Shown here piece after piece: positions 9,654 through 18,533 of a DNA stretch of 64,000 bases. The stretch is taken from NCBI RefSeq assembly GCF_003625485.1, contig NZ_RAIR01000002.1, positions 124,001 to 188,000 of the forward strand, given 5' to 3'. This DNA comes from Butyrivibrio sp. CB08. GTDB lineage: Bacteria > Bacillota > Clostridia > Lachnospirales > Lachnospiraceae. The notes under the pieces were generated by a model. The model saw only the letters and a program-made list of their open reading frames with translations, made no database searches and was not told where the DNA came from. The translations under genes were made by a program, and so were the position numbers. The stretch's first letter is position 1; each line of letters opens with the position of its first letter.

Positions 9654-11372
9654 CTACCTGTAGAGCACGTGGTACCCACCAAATTCTTCTACAGTATACA
9701 AGCCGATATCCGGGAACAGCTCTCTGTCAGCGCTTGATACAACGAACACATCGCCATCGTATTTCCCTGAACCAAGATCAGATGGGAGCTCAAAAATAAA
9801 GTTGCCAAAACTTTCAGCAATCCTGAACTCTGCAGTCTCATCCTTGTACTTAACAGTACTGATGAAGCGGTCTGGATCATACTCGGTGTAGTAAAGAGCA
9901 AGCATGAAGGGGGCTGAGAGGCCGTCGTAGGTGGAATGTATGGTCCTGTCGTCGCCTGCGATCTCATAGGCTCTCTTGATGGCATCTCCGTAGCCTGGCA
10001 TGAAGATACTCACTGCCCAGTGGTTATAATCTGTGAAATAGTCTTTGGTAAAAGAGACTCCTCCAGCCAGCAGTACCACTGTAAGAACCACTGCTCCAAC
10101 CTTTCCAAGATTATCAAAGATGAAAGCTCCACCCTTTACAAAGAAGTAGATCATAGGGATAAAGAGCATGACAAGCCTCTGAATATCAGGAAGTATCATC
10201 AGATCCAGGATCACGCTTCCTATAGTGACGCTGATGAACATGGCGTTAAGGGTCCTGCCCATGGTATCAACCTTATTGTTTATGCTGGTAAAGAGCTCCA
10301 GAACACCTATCACAAATCCCAGAAGTGTTATAGGGAAAGTGAACTCAAACAGGGAAGCATAGCCCTTGTAGTAGTGTGCAATAGTATGATTCTCATCACC
10401 AATGCTCACAGCAAGGAGCATGGACTTAAGGTTTGCAAGGATGTGTGCACCTGAGCCTTCTCCCAAAGCCACAAAGGCTTCTCCGGATCTGGCTGATGTA
10501 AACCTGTTAAAGGTAATTACATTCGTGATGATCTCAGGAAGTCCCAAATAATTAACTGCATAGAATATTAAAAGCGGCAAAAATACCACCACGAAAGTGA
10601 TGATTGAAGCCACTAGCTGCTTTGGAGACAGCGCCTTTATTGCAAGGCTGTAAAGCGCCATGAGGACCAGCACTATAGGGATCACGATGGTTGCTGCGCC
10701 GTAGCTGTACATACAAAGGGAAAAAGCTGCTGCACTGAGGCAATATACTAAGGTACTCTGTTTTTTTGCTCCAAGCAAAAACAGATACACCGCCAGCATC
10801 AGGCTAAAGGGCATGATGTTGCTGTCAAGGCTCCACCTTGAGAGGATCACATGCCATGGGCAGATAGCAAGAAATGCTGCGCCAAGAACTGATGCTTCGT
10901 TGCGATAGCTCTTTTTCTCAAATCCAAGTCTTAAGGTCAGGTAGAAAAGAAATACCGTAAGTATCCCACATACTGCAGGTATCATCCTGAGCTTTGTTAT
11001 GCCGGTTCCAAAAAGAGAAATTGATACTACGTTCAGATAGATAAGCAGGGGGCTTCCGCCGCCGCATCCCCAGGTTATCGGGTAGACCGGGAAGTGATAT
11101 CCGTTTCTGTCTATTCCGAATTTGGCAAGGATGTAAGCCTCATATCCGATGGATGCCTCGTCCTGCTGAAGGCCAAGAGGAACTTCCCCAAGCTTATACA
11201 GTCGCAGAATTGCAGCCACAAGCATGATCAGGGCAAAAAGAAATCCTGCTGCTCCATCACTTAGATGAAAGGGATTTTTCTTTTTCCTGAAAACATAAAA
11301 ATATAAGGCTGCCACACCCAAAAGGATGTAGGCAGCCGTAGCTATATAGTTGTAGTAATCAATAAGTCGCAT
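9654..11372 (-). CDS. Polytopic membrane glycosyltransferase, GT39/ArnT/PMT-like
   Basis: A 572-residue protein with about 11-12 hydrophobic segments. After the first membrane helices it carries LQQDEASIGYEAYIL, matching the Asp-Glu motif of the first extracytoplasmic loop in lipid-linked-sugar glycosyltransferases of the GT-C fold (GT39/GT83). The C-terminal 100 residues are soluble. This suggests transfer of a sugar from a polyprenyl phosphate to a cell-surface acceptor; donor and acceptor are unknown. It begins 8 bases after the secreted DUF5722 gene, so both are one operon and may act on the same surface glycan. Confidence 0.78.
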   Translation of the reverse strand: MRLIDYYNYIATAAYILLGVAALYFYVFRKKKNPFHLSDGAAGFLFALIMLVAAILRLYKLGEVPLGLQQDEASIGYEAYILAKFGIDRNGYHFPVYPITWGCGGGSPLLIYLNVVSISLFGTGITKLRMIPAVCGILTVFLFYLTLRLGFEKKSYRNEASVLGAAFLAICPWHVILSRWSLDSNIMPFSLMLAVYLFLLGAKKQSTLVYCLSAAAFSLCMYSYGAATIVIPIVLVLMALYSLAIKALSPKQLVASIITFVVVFLPLLIFYAVNYLGLPEIITNVITFNRFTSARSGEAFVALGEGSGAHILANLKSMLLAVSIGDENHTIAHYYKGYASLFEFTFPITLLGFVIGVLELFTSINNKVDTMGRTLNAMFISVTIGSVILDLMILPDIQRLVMLFIPMIYFFVKGGAFIFDNLGKVGAVVLTVVLLAGGVSFTKDYFTDYNHWAVSIFMPGYGDAIKRAYEIAGDDRTIHSTYDGLSAPFMLALYYTEYDPDRFISTVKYKDETAEFRIAESFGNFIFELPSDLGSGKYDGDVFVVSSADRELFPDIGLYTVEEFGGYHVLYR

Positions 11373-11380
11373 ATTGTATC

Positions 11381-12985
11381 CTATCTTGCATGCATTGCGC
11401 CGTTCCAGTCTGTGATGCCCATGTAGGACGCCGCTCTGTTAATATATGCACCGGCATTTGGTCCGTCCATCTGCTGGTAGAATTCAAAAGCAAGCTTTCT
11501 TGCGCCATTCTGATGAGTAAGTCCAACAGAAAGACCCTGTGCTACTTCTACAGGATAATCTGTCTGTCTGTTAAATGCAATGAGTTTGATGTGCTGATTG
11601 GTCACGCATCTCTGATATGCGTAAACAATAGCTGCAGCCTGGGCTTCCTCGCCCTGAGTTGAAGTGTAACCAACCTCTGTAAGAAGGACTGGTCTTACTC
11701 CGCCCTTGGTATTAAGGAATGCTGGCTGGCTCAGGAAATCTGTAAGAACCTCGATATTCTCCATGGTAAGGTATGGTGTGTTTGCGTCATGTCTTACCAT
11801 TGCTGCGTTCTTAGGTGTCCAGAAGCTTGTCCAGGTCATTGGATAGTTATATGGATGCTCAGCAACTGCCCAGTCGATGTTGCCCTGAGCTGAGATGCAT
11901 GCGTTGATTGCTTCCAGCATGCTTCTTGCTGAGTAATATGATCCGTTATGAATATGAGTCCAGTTCTGGTCAAGGCTTATGCAGACATAAGCGTTGGCGT
12001 TTCTGCTCTTGATGGCGTTATAGCAGACTCTTAATGAATCTGAATAAAGCTGAGCGTATGTCATCTCATCTGTTACAGCTGAATAGTTCCAGATATTCTT
12101 GGCATTTACTTCGTTGGCGATAACCCAGTTATCAACCTGGCCACAGCCATTCTTGCCGTTATATCTCATTGCAAGGAATGATACTACAGCCTCAAGATTC
12201 TCAAGACCCTGATCATCTGAAGTGTTCATCAGATAGTAGTTGGAATGTCCGCCTCTTGCAGTAGGTGAGATCATGAACTCTTTTCCACCTGCACGGGGAT
12301 TAAGAAGGACCATTGTCATGCCCATTCCCTGATTGGTGCTGGTTCTTACACAGTGGTCATACTGGCTAAGCTTGGATGAATCAAAGTGATAAGTCTTGCC
12401 ATTGTAGCCATACTGAACAGCCCCGTTACCACCGATGATGTCTGTGATGTTGATGTTATATGCACCCTGCTTTACGCCAAGCTGAACAGACTCTGTGTTG
12501 CCGTTTCCGATCTTGGCTCCGTCAAGGATAAGACCCTTTTTACCGTTGTTTTTCCTTGCTGGTGATCCTGATGCCAGAGCTTCAGGGTTGGTGATGTACT
12601 TGGCTCCTGCAACGGATACAAAGTTACCGCCCTGCTTGACTGCTACCTGGAACTTGTCATAGAGGTGGCAGTTTGCTGTCTGATAGCCAAGAGGTACACT
12701 CATGTTGAGGCCGGCGCTTATTGGAGCCTGAGCCACTGGCGCACCTGCTGGTGCTCCCTGATAGGGCTTTTCTGCGAAAAGATAGTACAGACCATCGTCA
12801 CTTGCCGGAAGGTCTGAAGCAGAAATGTTTACTACTACACTATCACCTGCGATAGATACTGAGTTGATAGTAACAGCGCCAAGTCCGGCTGCATTAGCCT
12901 TTAAAGGCGCAAAAGAAAATACACTTATAACAGCTGCAGTGAGCACAGCGGCCATTTTAAGTGATGCAAAGAATGTTCTTTTCAT
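11381..12985 (-). CDS. Secreted DUF5722-type glycoside hydrolase-like protein
   Basis: Signal peptide MKRTFFASLKMAAVLTAAVI with likely cleavage near KANAAG. An N-terminal beta-domain of about 150 residues is followed by a TIM-barrel glycosidase region. WVIANEVNAKNIW looks like the acid/base Glu of clan GH-A, and RPVLLTEVGYTST the nucleophile Glu. The arrangement resembles DUF5722 proteins of gut Firmicutes; no substrate is established to my knowledge. Length is 534 residues. RBS is GAGGG. First gene of a two-gene unit with the GT39-type enzyme. Confidence 0.78.
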   Translation of the reverse strand: MKRTFFASLKMAAVLTAAVISVFSFAPLKANAAGLGAVTINSVSIAGDSVVVNISASDLPASDDGLYYLFAEKPYQGAPAGAPVAQAPISAGLNMSVPLGYQTANCHLYDKFQVAVKQGGNFVSVAGAKYITNPEALASGSPARKNNGKKGLILDGAKIGNGNTESVQLGVKQGAYNINITDIIGGNGAVQYGYNGKTYHFDSSKLSQYDHCVRTSTNQGMGMTMVLLNPRAGGKEFMISPTARGGHSNYYLMNTSDDQGLENLEAVVSFLAMRYNGKNGCGQVDNWVIANEVNAKNIWNYSAVTDEMTYAQLYSDSLRVCYNAIKSRNANAYVCISLDQNWTHIHNGSYYSARSMLEAINACISAQGNIDWAVAEHPYNYPMTWTSFWTPKNAAMVRHDANTPYLTMENIEVLTDFLSQPAFLNTKGGVRPVLLTEVGYTSTQGEEAQAAAIVYAYQRCVTNQHIKLIAFNRQTDYPVEVAQGLSVGLTHQNGARKLAFEFYQQMDGPNAGAYINRAASYMGITDWNGAMHAR

Positions 12986-13039
12986 TAATAACCCTCATTT
13001 CATAAAATAGTAGTATCTTTAATTGTATCGAAAAAGCGA

Positions 13040-13792
13040 TTAATAATCAACCTTCATCAGGGCCAGACCCTGCGGAGGCGCGGTAGGACCTGCCTTCTGT
13101 CTGTCACAGGCCTCTAAGATATCCTTGACCTCTTCCGGTCTTATGTTTCCAAAGCCAACTTCAAGAAGGGTCCCCGTAAGGATCCTGACCATGTTCTGAA
13201 GAAATCCGTTGCCATGGAAGTAAAGCCTTATATAAGATCCGTTCTCTTCAATATTGATGGTATCGACGCATCTTACTGTGGACTTCTTCATCTTGTTGTT
13301 ACCACAAAAGCTCTTAAAATCATGGGTTCCTATAAGGTACGTCGCAGCCTTCTTCATAGCCTCAGTGTCAGGCTTCTGATCAAGGATGGTCACGTACTTC
13401 CTGTCAAATACAGGCTTGGCAGTGCCATACCAGCAGGTGTATCTGTAGGTCTTGCCAAGAGCGTTGTACCTTGCATGGAACCTTTCAGAGCAGATCCTCA
13501 CCTCATTAACAGAGATATCTTCCGGGAGATACTGATTCATGTAGCTCTGTATCTCCTCCTCGGACATATCCGTATCAAGGACTGCGTTTGCTGTCATGGC
13601 CCTTGCATGAACTCCCGCGTCTGTGCGCCCTGAACCGTTAAGGTTTACAGGTTCGCTCTCCGGAGCATTTGTCATCTTATTTAAGACCGCTTCAAGCTTA
13701 CCCTGAATAGTCATGTCCTTGCCAGGCTGTCGCTCCCATCCATAGTATCTTGTTCCGTCATAGCTGATGATAAACTTATAGTTTCGCTTCAT
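13040..13792 (-). CDS. truA: tRNA pseudouridine(38-40) synthase
   Basis: Isomerises uridines 38-40 in the anticodon stem-loop of many tRNAs. The catalytic Asp lies in GSGRTDAGVHARAM. KRNYKFIISYDGTRYYGWERQ is the family N-terminus, and FLQNMVRILTGTLLEVG the typical C-terminal segment. Length of 250 residues is normal. It lies 14 bases downstream of the GH94 gene, so it may be read from the same promoter; the functional link between the two is not obvious. Confidence 0.95.
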   Translation of the reverse strand: MKRNYKFIISYDGTRYYGWERQPGKDMTIQGKLEAVLNKMTNAPESEPVNLNGSGRTDAGVHARAMTANAVLDTDMSEEEIQSYMNQYLPEDISVNEVRICSERFHARYNALGKTYRYTCWYGTAKPVFDRKYVTILDQKPDTEAMKKAATYLIGTHDFKSFCGNNKMKKSTVRCVDTINIEENGSYIRLYFHGNGFLQNMVRILTGTLLEVGFGNIRPEEVKDILEACDRQKAGPTAPPQGLALMKVDY

Positions 13793-13806
13793 ATCCTGTC
13801 AATCTC

Positions 13807-16551
13807 TTATCCAAGAACAACCAGTATCTTGTGAGTGCCAGCAGAAAGCACGTCGATAATGTCAGCGCCAATTATCGCGCATGCCTCTCCGGCTGCTTCA
13901 ATCTCTTTTCCGTCAATAGCAACGCTCTTGATCACGTACTGACCAGCGTCCTTTTTGTCAGGATTCTGGTATGTAACTTCTAAAGTCTTGCCTCTGAATG
14001 GAAGTGAGATCGCCGCTTCATTGTCAGCACTGAACTGGCTTGCTACGAGCTTAGGCTCAATGCACAGATCTCCTGCTGCGCCGCATACACCAAACTCCTG
14101 TGTAACCACTGTCATGAGATACCAGCTGGCTGCACCTGTGAGATAGTTGTAAAGACCTCTTCCCTCGCCGTTAAAGTACTCAGGAACACCAGGATAGATC
14201 CTACTGGTCTCAAAATCTGATGCTGTCTCATAGAGAGAGTTAAGGGCCTTGAATCCCTCTTTTGCAAAGCCTCTCTTATAAAGTGCATTACCGAACATTA
14301 CTGCCATGTGTGAGAATACAGCTCCGTTCTCCTTGTCGCCATAGGAGAAACCAAACATTCTTCCAAGGTCTGTTCTAAGTGCCTTGAAGTCTGTATTTAA
14401 GCGGTATCCGCCAATCTCTTTGCTGTAGAGGTGCTTATCTGCACTCCTTATGATCTTAGGAACATCTTCCTCTGTGGCTGTTCCAGCCATTACAGAGAAT
14501 ACCTGACCTGTGAGCATCATTCTGACGTTCTTGCCCTCTGGAGTACTGAACTCACCCTCAACAGCGTTACCATTGTCATCGTAATAACCGTTGAACCAGC
14601 CATCGCCCTGTGAGTCTCTTACCCACTCGGTCTTTCTGATCCTGTCCATGAGGTCCTGAGACTTCTCTTCAAGAGCAGCTGCAAGTTCCTCAAGATCTAT
14701 CTCTTCCTTGACTCCGCTGATAGAGCTCTTTACCTCATCCATGTAGCCGTAAAGGAGCTTTCTCTTGTTCTCAGGGCTGTCAAAGAGCTCGTCGCCATCA
14801 GAGAGAATAAGTGGCAGTATCTCTTTTGCCAGCATGCAGGTCTTGTTGCCGCCAAGGGACTCATAGAGTCTTATATAATCTGCGATATCCTGGAGATTTC
14901 CAGCATATCCGTTAGTGAAAGCAACGCTCTCGCCCTTGTGAGTAGCCATATCCAGGGCGTCGTTCCAGTCTGCACCGCGAAGTCTAATCTTGCCATGCTC
15001 TCCCACATCATAAAATGCTGTGAGGTTCTCTATAAGAAGGTGCTCAAGTACTGAGCCCATGTACTCTTTTCCTGTGTCATCCTTCTGAACTACGCCGTAG
15101 TCCTCGCTGTAGGAATCATCTCTCTTCTCAGCGCGGCAAACGAAGTTGTCCTTGAAGTATGTGGCGTCTTCCATGAGGATATCAAGGTCACCTGTCTGAT
15201 CCATGTAGAGCTTAAGGGTCAGGAAAGGCCAGAAGCCGTGATCCATCCATACTCTTGGAATACCATTTCTGTCAGCCTTGAATTCTCCTGGCTTGTCACC
15301 GATGATTGTAGCGTTGGTTCCATCAAGTCTTACGCCCCTGAAGTTATCAAGGATCATTTTGCGAACTCCGTCAGGATCTGTAAGAAGAAGTGCCAGGCAA
15401 TCCTGCCAGAGGTCACGCCATCCTCTTCCGCCTCTTCCGTAGTCGTGGTGAGGAAGGAATGAGCAGCCGTATATTCTTCTAAGCTGTGGCTGGAAAGCAA
15501 TCCACTCCATGAAGTTATCAAAGTTCTCATCGCCGGTCTTAACGTGGATGTTTGTAATGTTCTCCCAGTAAGCCTTAGCTTTCTCAAGCTCTTTTGCTGC
15601 ATTGTCAGCGCTCTTTATGGCCTCTGTTGCAGCTTCAAAGTCTTTGCTCTCGTATTCCTTAAACTCTGTATCCTTTTCTCCAACATATGTACCAATAGCG
15701 ATCTGGTAGGATGCGCTCTTGCCAGGTGACAGAGTTACCTCTTCAAACTTAAGGGCGCCGATCATCTCTTTTCCATCAACCTTGATTGGGCCTGACTGGA
15801 AAGACTTCATTCCATCAAGAAGTGATCTTGGACGGGTATATGTACCGCCTTCACCCACAAAACTGTCAGCATCAGCGATGAAACCTACAGGATTTCTGCC
15901 GCTTTCATCAGCGCCGATTACGAAATATGCTGTGTCATTGATCTGGTGTCCCCTCTCATCAAAGGACAGTGTTGGCTTAACTACAACTCCCTTGTCAGTA
16001 AGTATGGCTCTGTTAAGGAGAGATGTAACATGCCTGTGGTCCCTGATGTTGTCAGCGCTACGAGCGTAGATTGGAACTGCTGCAACAGGGGTAAAAGAAA
16101 TATCAGCATCAGAGACATTAGTGAACTTAACGGTCATGATCTCTGATGAATTATCTAAAAGTGCAAAGATGGTTACCTGCGCCTGAATCCCTCTGTCCTT
16201 GGACTTTCTTGTGACACTCTGCCACATGCGTCCGCCAGAAAGAGTAACCTCATCCTCTCTGTCTGTGAATCTGTCAGCGTCCTGGGATGCAGATGCTCCG
16301 CATGCTGACCAGATGCCATCCTCAAATACAGCCCAGAAGTTTCTTGTGTCTCTCTCGGCATGCAGATCAGATACGCTCTTTGGCGCGATCAGAAAGTGAT
16401 TCTGATCCAGCTTACTATCTCCGCCAAAATCTGGAGATACAGCGCTTCTAAGTCCCTTACCTCCTGCAACAGGAAGATAAAGACCACTGGTGTGCTGTGG
16501 ATCCTTCATTTCAAATGATCCGCAGCCATCAATAAACTTGTAACCACTCAT
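13807..16551 (-). CDS. GH94 family disaccharide/oligosaccharide phosphorylase
   Basis: Phosphorolyses a beta-glucoside to glucose 1-phosphate plus the shorter sugar, in the cytoplasm (no signal peptide). Architecture fits GH94: an N-terminal beta-sandwich (residues 1-280), a helical linker, then an (alpha/alpha)6 barrel with YGRGGRGWRDLWQDCLALLL and RLRGADWNDALDMAT, the latter holding the general-acid Asp. Length of 914 residues and the N-terminal text SADNIRDHRHVTSLLNRA resemble the roughly 900-residue laminaribiose-phosphorylase-like subgroup more than the roughly 800-residue cellobiose enzymes. That substrate idea is from memory of the family and is weak. Confidence 0.85.
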   Translation of the reverse strand: MSGYKFIDGCGSFEMKDPQHTSGLYLPVAGGKGLRSAVSPDFGGDSKLDQNHFLIAPKSVSDLHAERDTRNFWAVFEDGIWSACGASASQDADRFTDREDEVTLSGGRMWQSVTRKSKDRGIQAQVTIFALLDNSSEIMTVKFTNVSDADISFTPVAAVPIYARSADNIRDHRHVTSLLNRAILTDKGVVVKPTLSFDERGHQINDTAYFVIGADESGRNPVGFIADADSFVGEGGTYTRPRSLLDGMKSFQSGPIKVDGKEMIGALKFEEVTLSPGKSASYQIAIGTYVGEKDTEFKEYESKDFEAATEAIKSADNAAKELEKAKAYWENITNIHVKTGDENFDNFMEWIAFQPQLRRIYGCSFLPHHDYGRGGRGWRDLWQDCLALLLTDPDGVRKMILDNFRGVRLDGTNATIIGDKPGEFKADRNGIPRVWMDHGFWPFLTLKLYMDQTGDLDILMEDATYFKDNFVCRAEKRDDSYSEDYGVVQKDDTGKEYMGSVLEHLLIENLTAFYDVGEHGKIRLRGADWNDALDMATHKGESVAFTNGYAGNLQDIADYIRLYESLGGNKTCMLAKEILPLILSDGDELFDSPENKRKLLYGYMDEVKSSISGVKEEIDLEELAAALEEKSQDLMDRIRKTEWVRDSQGDGWFNGYYDDNGNAVEGEFSTPEGKNVRMMLTGQVFSVMAGTATEEDVPKIIRSADKHLYSKEIGGYRLNTDFKALRTDLGRMFGFSYGDKENGAVFSHMAVMFGNALYKRGFAKEGFKALNSLYETASDFETSRIYPGVPEYFNGEGRGLYNYLTGAASWYLMTVVTQEFGVCGAAGDLCIEPKLVASQFSADNEAAISLPFRGKTLEVTYQNPDKKDAGQYVIKSVAIDGKEIEAAGEACAIIGADIIDVLSAGTHKILVVLG

Positions 16552-16601
16552 ATGATTTCCCTCTTGTTTCCTAACAAAAATGGTATTGCCTCTAACACTT
16601 A

Positions 16602-16631
16602 ATCTTACCTTATTGGCAGGCTACTTGTAAA
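16602..16631 (-). promoter_or_regulatory. Putative promoter of the GH94-truA unit
   Basis: Minus strand: TTTACA at 16626-16631, 18 bp, TAAGAT at 16602-16607, about 50 bp before the GH94 ATG. A reasonable SigA match but not perfect. Confidence 0.45.
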
Positions 16632-16655
16632 TGAAAATGGAAAAACTAGATACAA

Positions 16656-16697
16656 ATAAAAAAGACTTCTTTCGAAGTTATAGATCGAAAGAAGTCT
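16656..16697 (-). terminator. rnpB terminator
   Basis: Minus-strand 13-bp stem AGACTTCTTTCGA / TCGAAAGAAGTCT followed by T residues. It begins 16 bases after the 3-prime end of RNase P RNA. Confidence 0.9.
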
Positions 16698-16712
16698 AGA
16701 TTGTTTTTTTGT

Positions 16713-17059
16713 GAGCAGGACTATAAGCCGGGTTATGTCGTGAATGATCATCTATCTAGGACTGCTGTCGCCAACAGCCTCAAGCGACCCACCTGAGAAC
16801 GAGCCGGGCAAGCTCATGGTCCTCTTTTCGGTCTTGCTTCGGATGGGGTTTACATGGCTACTGATGTTACCACCAGCACGGTAGTCTCTTACACTGCCTT
16901 TCCACCCTTACGTAGCGCAAAGCGCTCCGCGGTATATCTCTGTTGCACTATCCTGGGAGTTGCCTCCACCAGACGTTATCTGGCATCCTGCCCTGTGAAG
17001 CCCGGACTTTCCTCTCCCGTGCCCTTTCGTTTGCACGGCAGCGATCATCCATCCTGCTC
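16713..17059 (-). ncRNA. rnpB: RNase P RNA, bacterial type A
   Basis: Catalytic RNA that removes 5-prime leaders from pre-tRNAs. The minus-strand 5-prime end GAGCAGGATGGATGATCGCT pairs with the 3-prime end TATAGTCCTGCTC to form P1. The universally conserved GAGGAAAGTCCGGGCT is present near the 5-prime end, and GAGACTACC plus CATAACCCGGCTTATAG near the 3-prime end. Length of about 347 nt is normal. A consensus promoter and a strong terminator flank it, so it is a free-standing RNA gene. Confidence 0.96.
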
Positions 17060-17070
17060 ATTGGATACTC

Positions 17071-17099
17071 AGTATAGCACAGGGTATTCCATGCCGCAA
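17071..17099 (-). promoter_or_regulatory. rnpB promoter
   Basis: Minus strand TTGCGG (17094-17099), a 17-bp spacer and TATACT (17071-17076). The expected start falls near the 5-prime end of the RNA. Confidence 0.85.
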
Positions 17100-17118
17100 G
17101 TAGCGCAAAAGGATAGTA

Positions 17119-17155
17119 ATCAAGAGGATGTCACTTTTAGTGGCATCCCCTTGAT
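17119..17155 (-). terminator. Hairpin after the anti-sigma gene
   Basis: A long stem (ATCAAGGGGATGCCAC with GTGACATCCTCTTGAT, one G-T type mismatch each side) with a 5-6 nt loop lies 23 bases past the stop at 17178 and just upstream of the rnpB promoter. It lacks a good T-run, so termination may be partial. Confidence 0.55.
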
Positions 17156-17177
17156 CTCCTCTTTGGGCAAATATGAA

Positions 17178-17891
17178 TCACTTACGCCTTCTGATGAATC
17201 GCACGATCAACCATATGATGAAAATGATGATTCCAAGTAAGATGATCGGCAAAAGTATTGGTGCGATATAGTGAGTCCAGGACACTGTCTGCGGCTCTAC
17301 AGCCTCTTCTACAGCTGTACCTGGCTCTACAGTTTCTTCAGGAGCATTTACGGCTCCAGTCTCAGTCTTTCCTGTACCCTCAGCCTTCTCTGCACTGCCT
17401 GCGGGCTCTGCAGCCTCCTCAGTTACTGCGGGTGCTTCTGTTGCGGTCTCACTTTCATAAGTAGGCTTTGCGGCTTCCTCAGTTGCGGGTGCTTCTGCCA
17501 TTGAATCACTATCATAGGTTGCCTCTGCGGCTTCCTCGTATGTCGCTTCCTCTTCAGTGGCAGGTGCTTCAGCCATTTCCGCACTCTCCGTAGCTGCTGG
17601 TGCCTCCATGGCTGTCTCGCTCATGGAAGGGCTGGTGCTCATATTTGAAACTCCGCCAGTCATCTTAACAACGGCTGCTGCGCCAACAAGGAGAATCGCA
17701 AACATGGCAGCAATTCCAGCGTACTGCCTGATGCCATCACCAAGGCGCTTTCCAAATGTCACTATCTTATCTGTCTGGGGCATCGAACCCACGCCACCCT
17801 TTGACAGTTCTTTTTCCACGTTCTGAAGGATGCGCTTTTTCATTTCATCATCGACTTTAACGTGTTGCATAACTTTTTGATATTTATTCAA
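17178..17891 (-). CDS. Membrane anti-sigma factor-like protein with Glu/Ala/Thr-rich ectodomain
   Basis: Likely holds the adjacent ECF sigma factor at the membrane. A cytoplasmic N-terminus of about 55 residues (VDDEMKKRILQNVEKELSKG resembles the helical sigma-binding segment of such proteins) is followed by a membrane helix (IAAMFAILLVGAAAVVKM), then about 130 residues of low-complexity repeats around MAEAPATEE and TYES. A second membrane helix (IAPILLPIILLGIIIFIIWL) and a basic tail end it. The start overlaps the sigma gene by 8 bases, the usual translationally coupled arrangement. No catalytic or CHCC zinc motif is seen. The binding role is inferred from position. Confidence 0.72.
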   Translation of the reverse strand: MNKYQKVMQHVKVDDEMKKRILQNVEKELSKGGVGSMPQTDKIVTFGKRLGDGIRQYAGIAAMFAILLVGAAAVVKMTGGVSNMSTSPSMSETAMEAPAATESAEMAEAPATEEEATYEEAAEATYDSDSMAEAPATEEAAKPTYESETATEAPAVTEEAAEPAGSAEKAEGTGKTETGAVNAPEETVEPGTAVEEAVEPQTVSWTHYIAPILLPIILLGIIIFIIWLIVRFIRRRK

Positions 17892-18489
17892 AGTCGTAGG
17901 CCTCCTTCAATATAGTTTTTAGTTTTTCCCTTCCTCTTAGAAGGTCAGAGCGGACTGTAGCCTCCTTGCGGTCAAGGACCTTTGAAATATCCGCGGTGCT
18001 AAGTCCCTCTGCGTAGAACAGGTGGATGACTTCCCTGTATTTTTCCGGGAGCTCTTTTACCGCGTCCCAAACAAAGGAAAGATCCTCTTTTTCAGCTGCC
18101 ACAAGCTCTTCCATAAGCTCGTCGGTCTCTCTGTATTTGTTGTATTTGATCTTGTTCTTGCTGATGTTGGCAGCAACACGAAGGATCCAGGCCTTTTCAT
18201 GCTCGTCGCTCTCAAAAGCCGGAGCTGCCTTCATATACTGGATAAGCGTATCCTGCAGAATATCCTCTGCGTCGCTCATATTGTGAACGTAAGAATATGC
18301 CAGACGGAGAACCTTGTCTCCGTAGATATCAATTACCTGGCCAGCCCTCTCGTTTATTGTGCCGGCAGATGATGTTTCTTTTTCCTTGGAAAAAGAGCTT
18401 TCTCTTGATATAACTTCTGCAAACAGGTGAAAAGACTGATAAAGCAGGTCATCCAGAGATACTTTTTCCCTCATAAGCGCTCTTGTCAT
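17884..18489 (-). CDS. ECF-type RNA polymerase sigma factor
   Basis: A sigma-70 family group 4 protein of 201 residues. Region 2 (about 48-115) includes RLAYSYVHNMSDAEDILQDTL. Region 4 (about 135-195) contains ELPEKYREVIHLFYAEGLST and a helix-turn-helix, ADISKVLDRKEATVRSDLLRGREKL. A 45-residue N-terminal extension precedes region 2. ATG with RBS GGGAGG. Placed between a VWA lipoprotein and a putative anti-sigma factor, it probably responds to an envelope signal. Confidence 0.92.
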   Translation of the reverse strand: MTRALMREKVSLDDLLYQSFHLFAEVISRESSFSKEKETSSAGTINERAGQVIDIYGDKVLRLAYSYVHNMSDAEDILQDTLIQYMKAAPAFESDEHEKAWILRVAANISKNKIKYNKYRETDELMEELVAAEKEDLSFVWDAVKELPEKYREVIHLFYAEGLSTADISKVLDRKEATVRSDLLRGREKLKTILKEAYDFE

Positions 18490-18495
18490 AACTAC

Positions 18496-18520
18496 CTCCC
18501 AGGGATTGTCTCCCCGGGAG
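18496..18520 (-). promoter_or_regulatory. Hairpin covering the ECF sigma ribosome binding site
   Basis: Minus strand CTCCCGGGG then 7 nt then CCCTGGGAG. The 3-prime arm contains the GGGAG of the Shine-Dalgarno for the sigma gene, so pairing would hide it unless ribosomes or a factor open it. It sits in the 45-bp gap after the VWA gene. Confidence 0.5.
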
Positions 18521-18533
18521 ATAGTATATCATA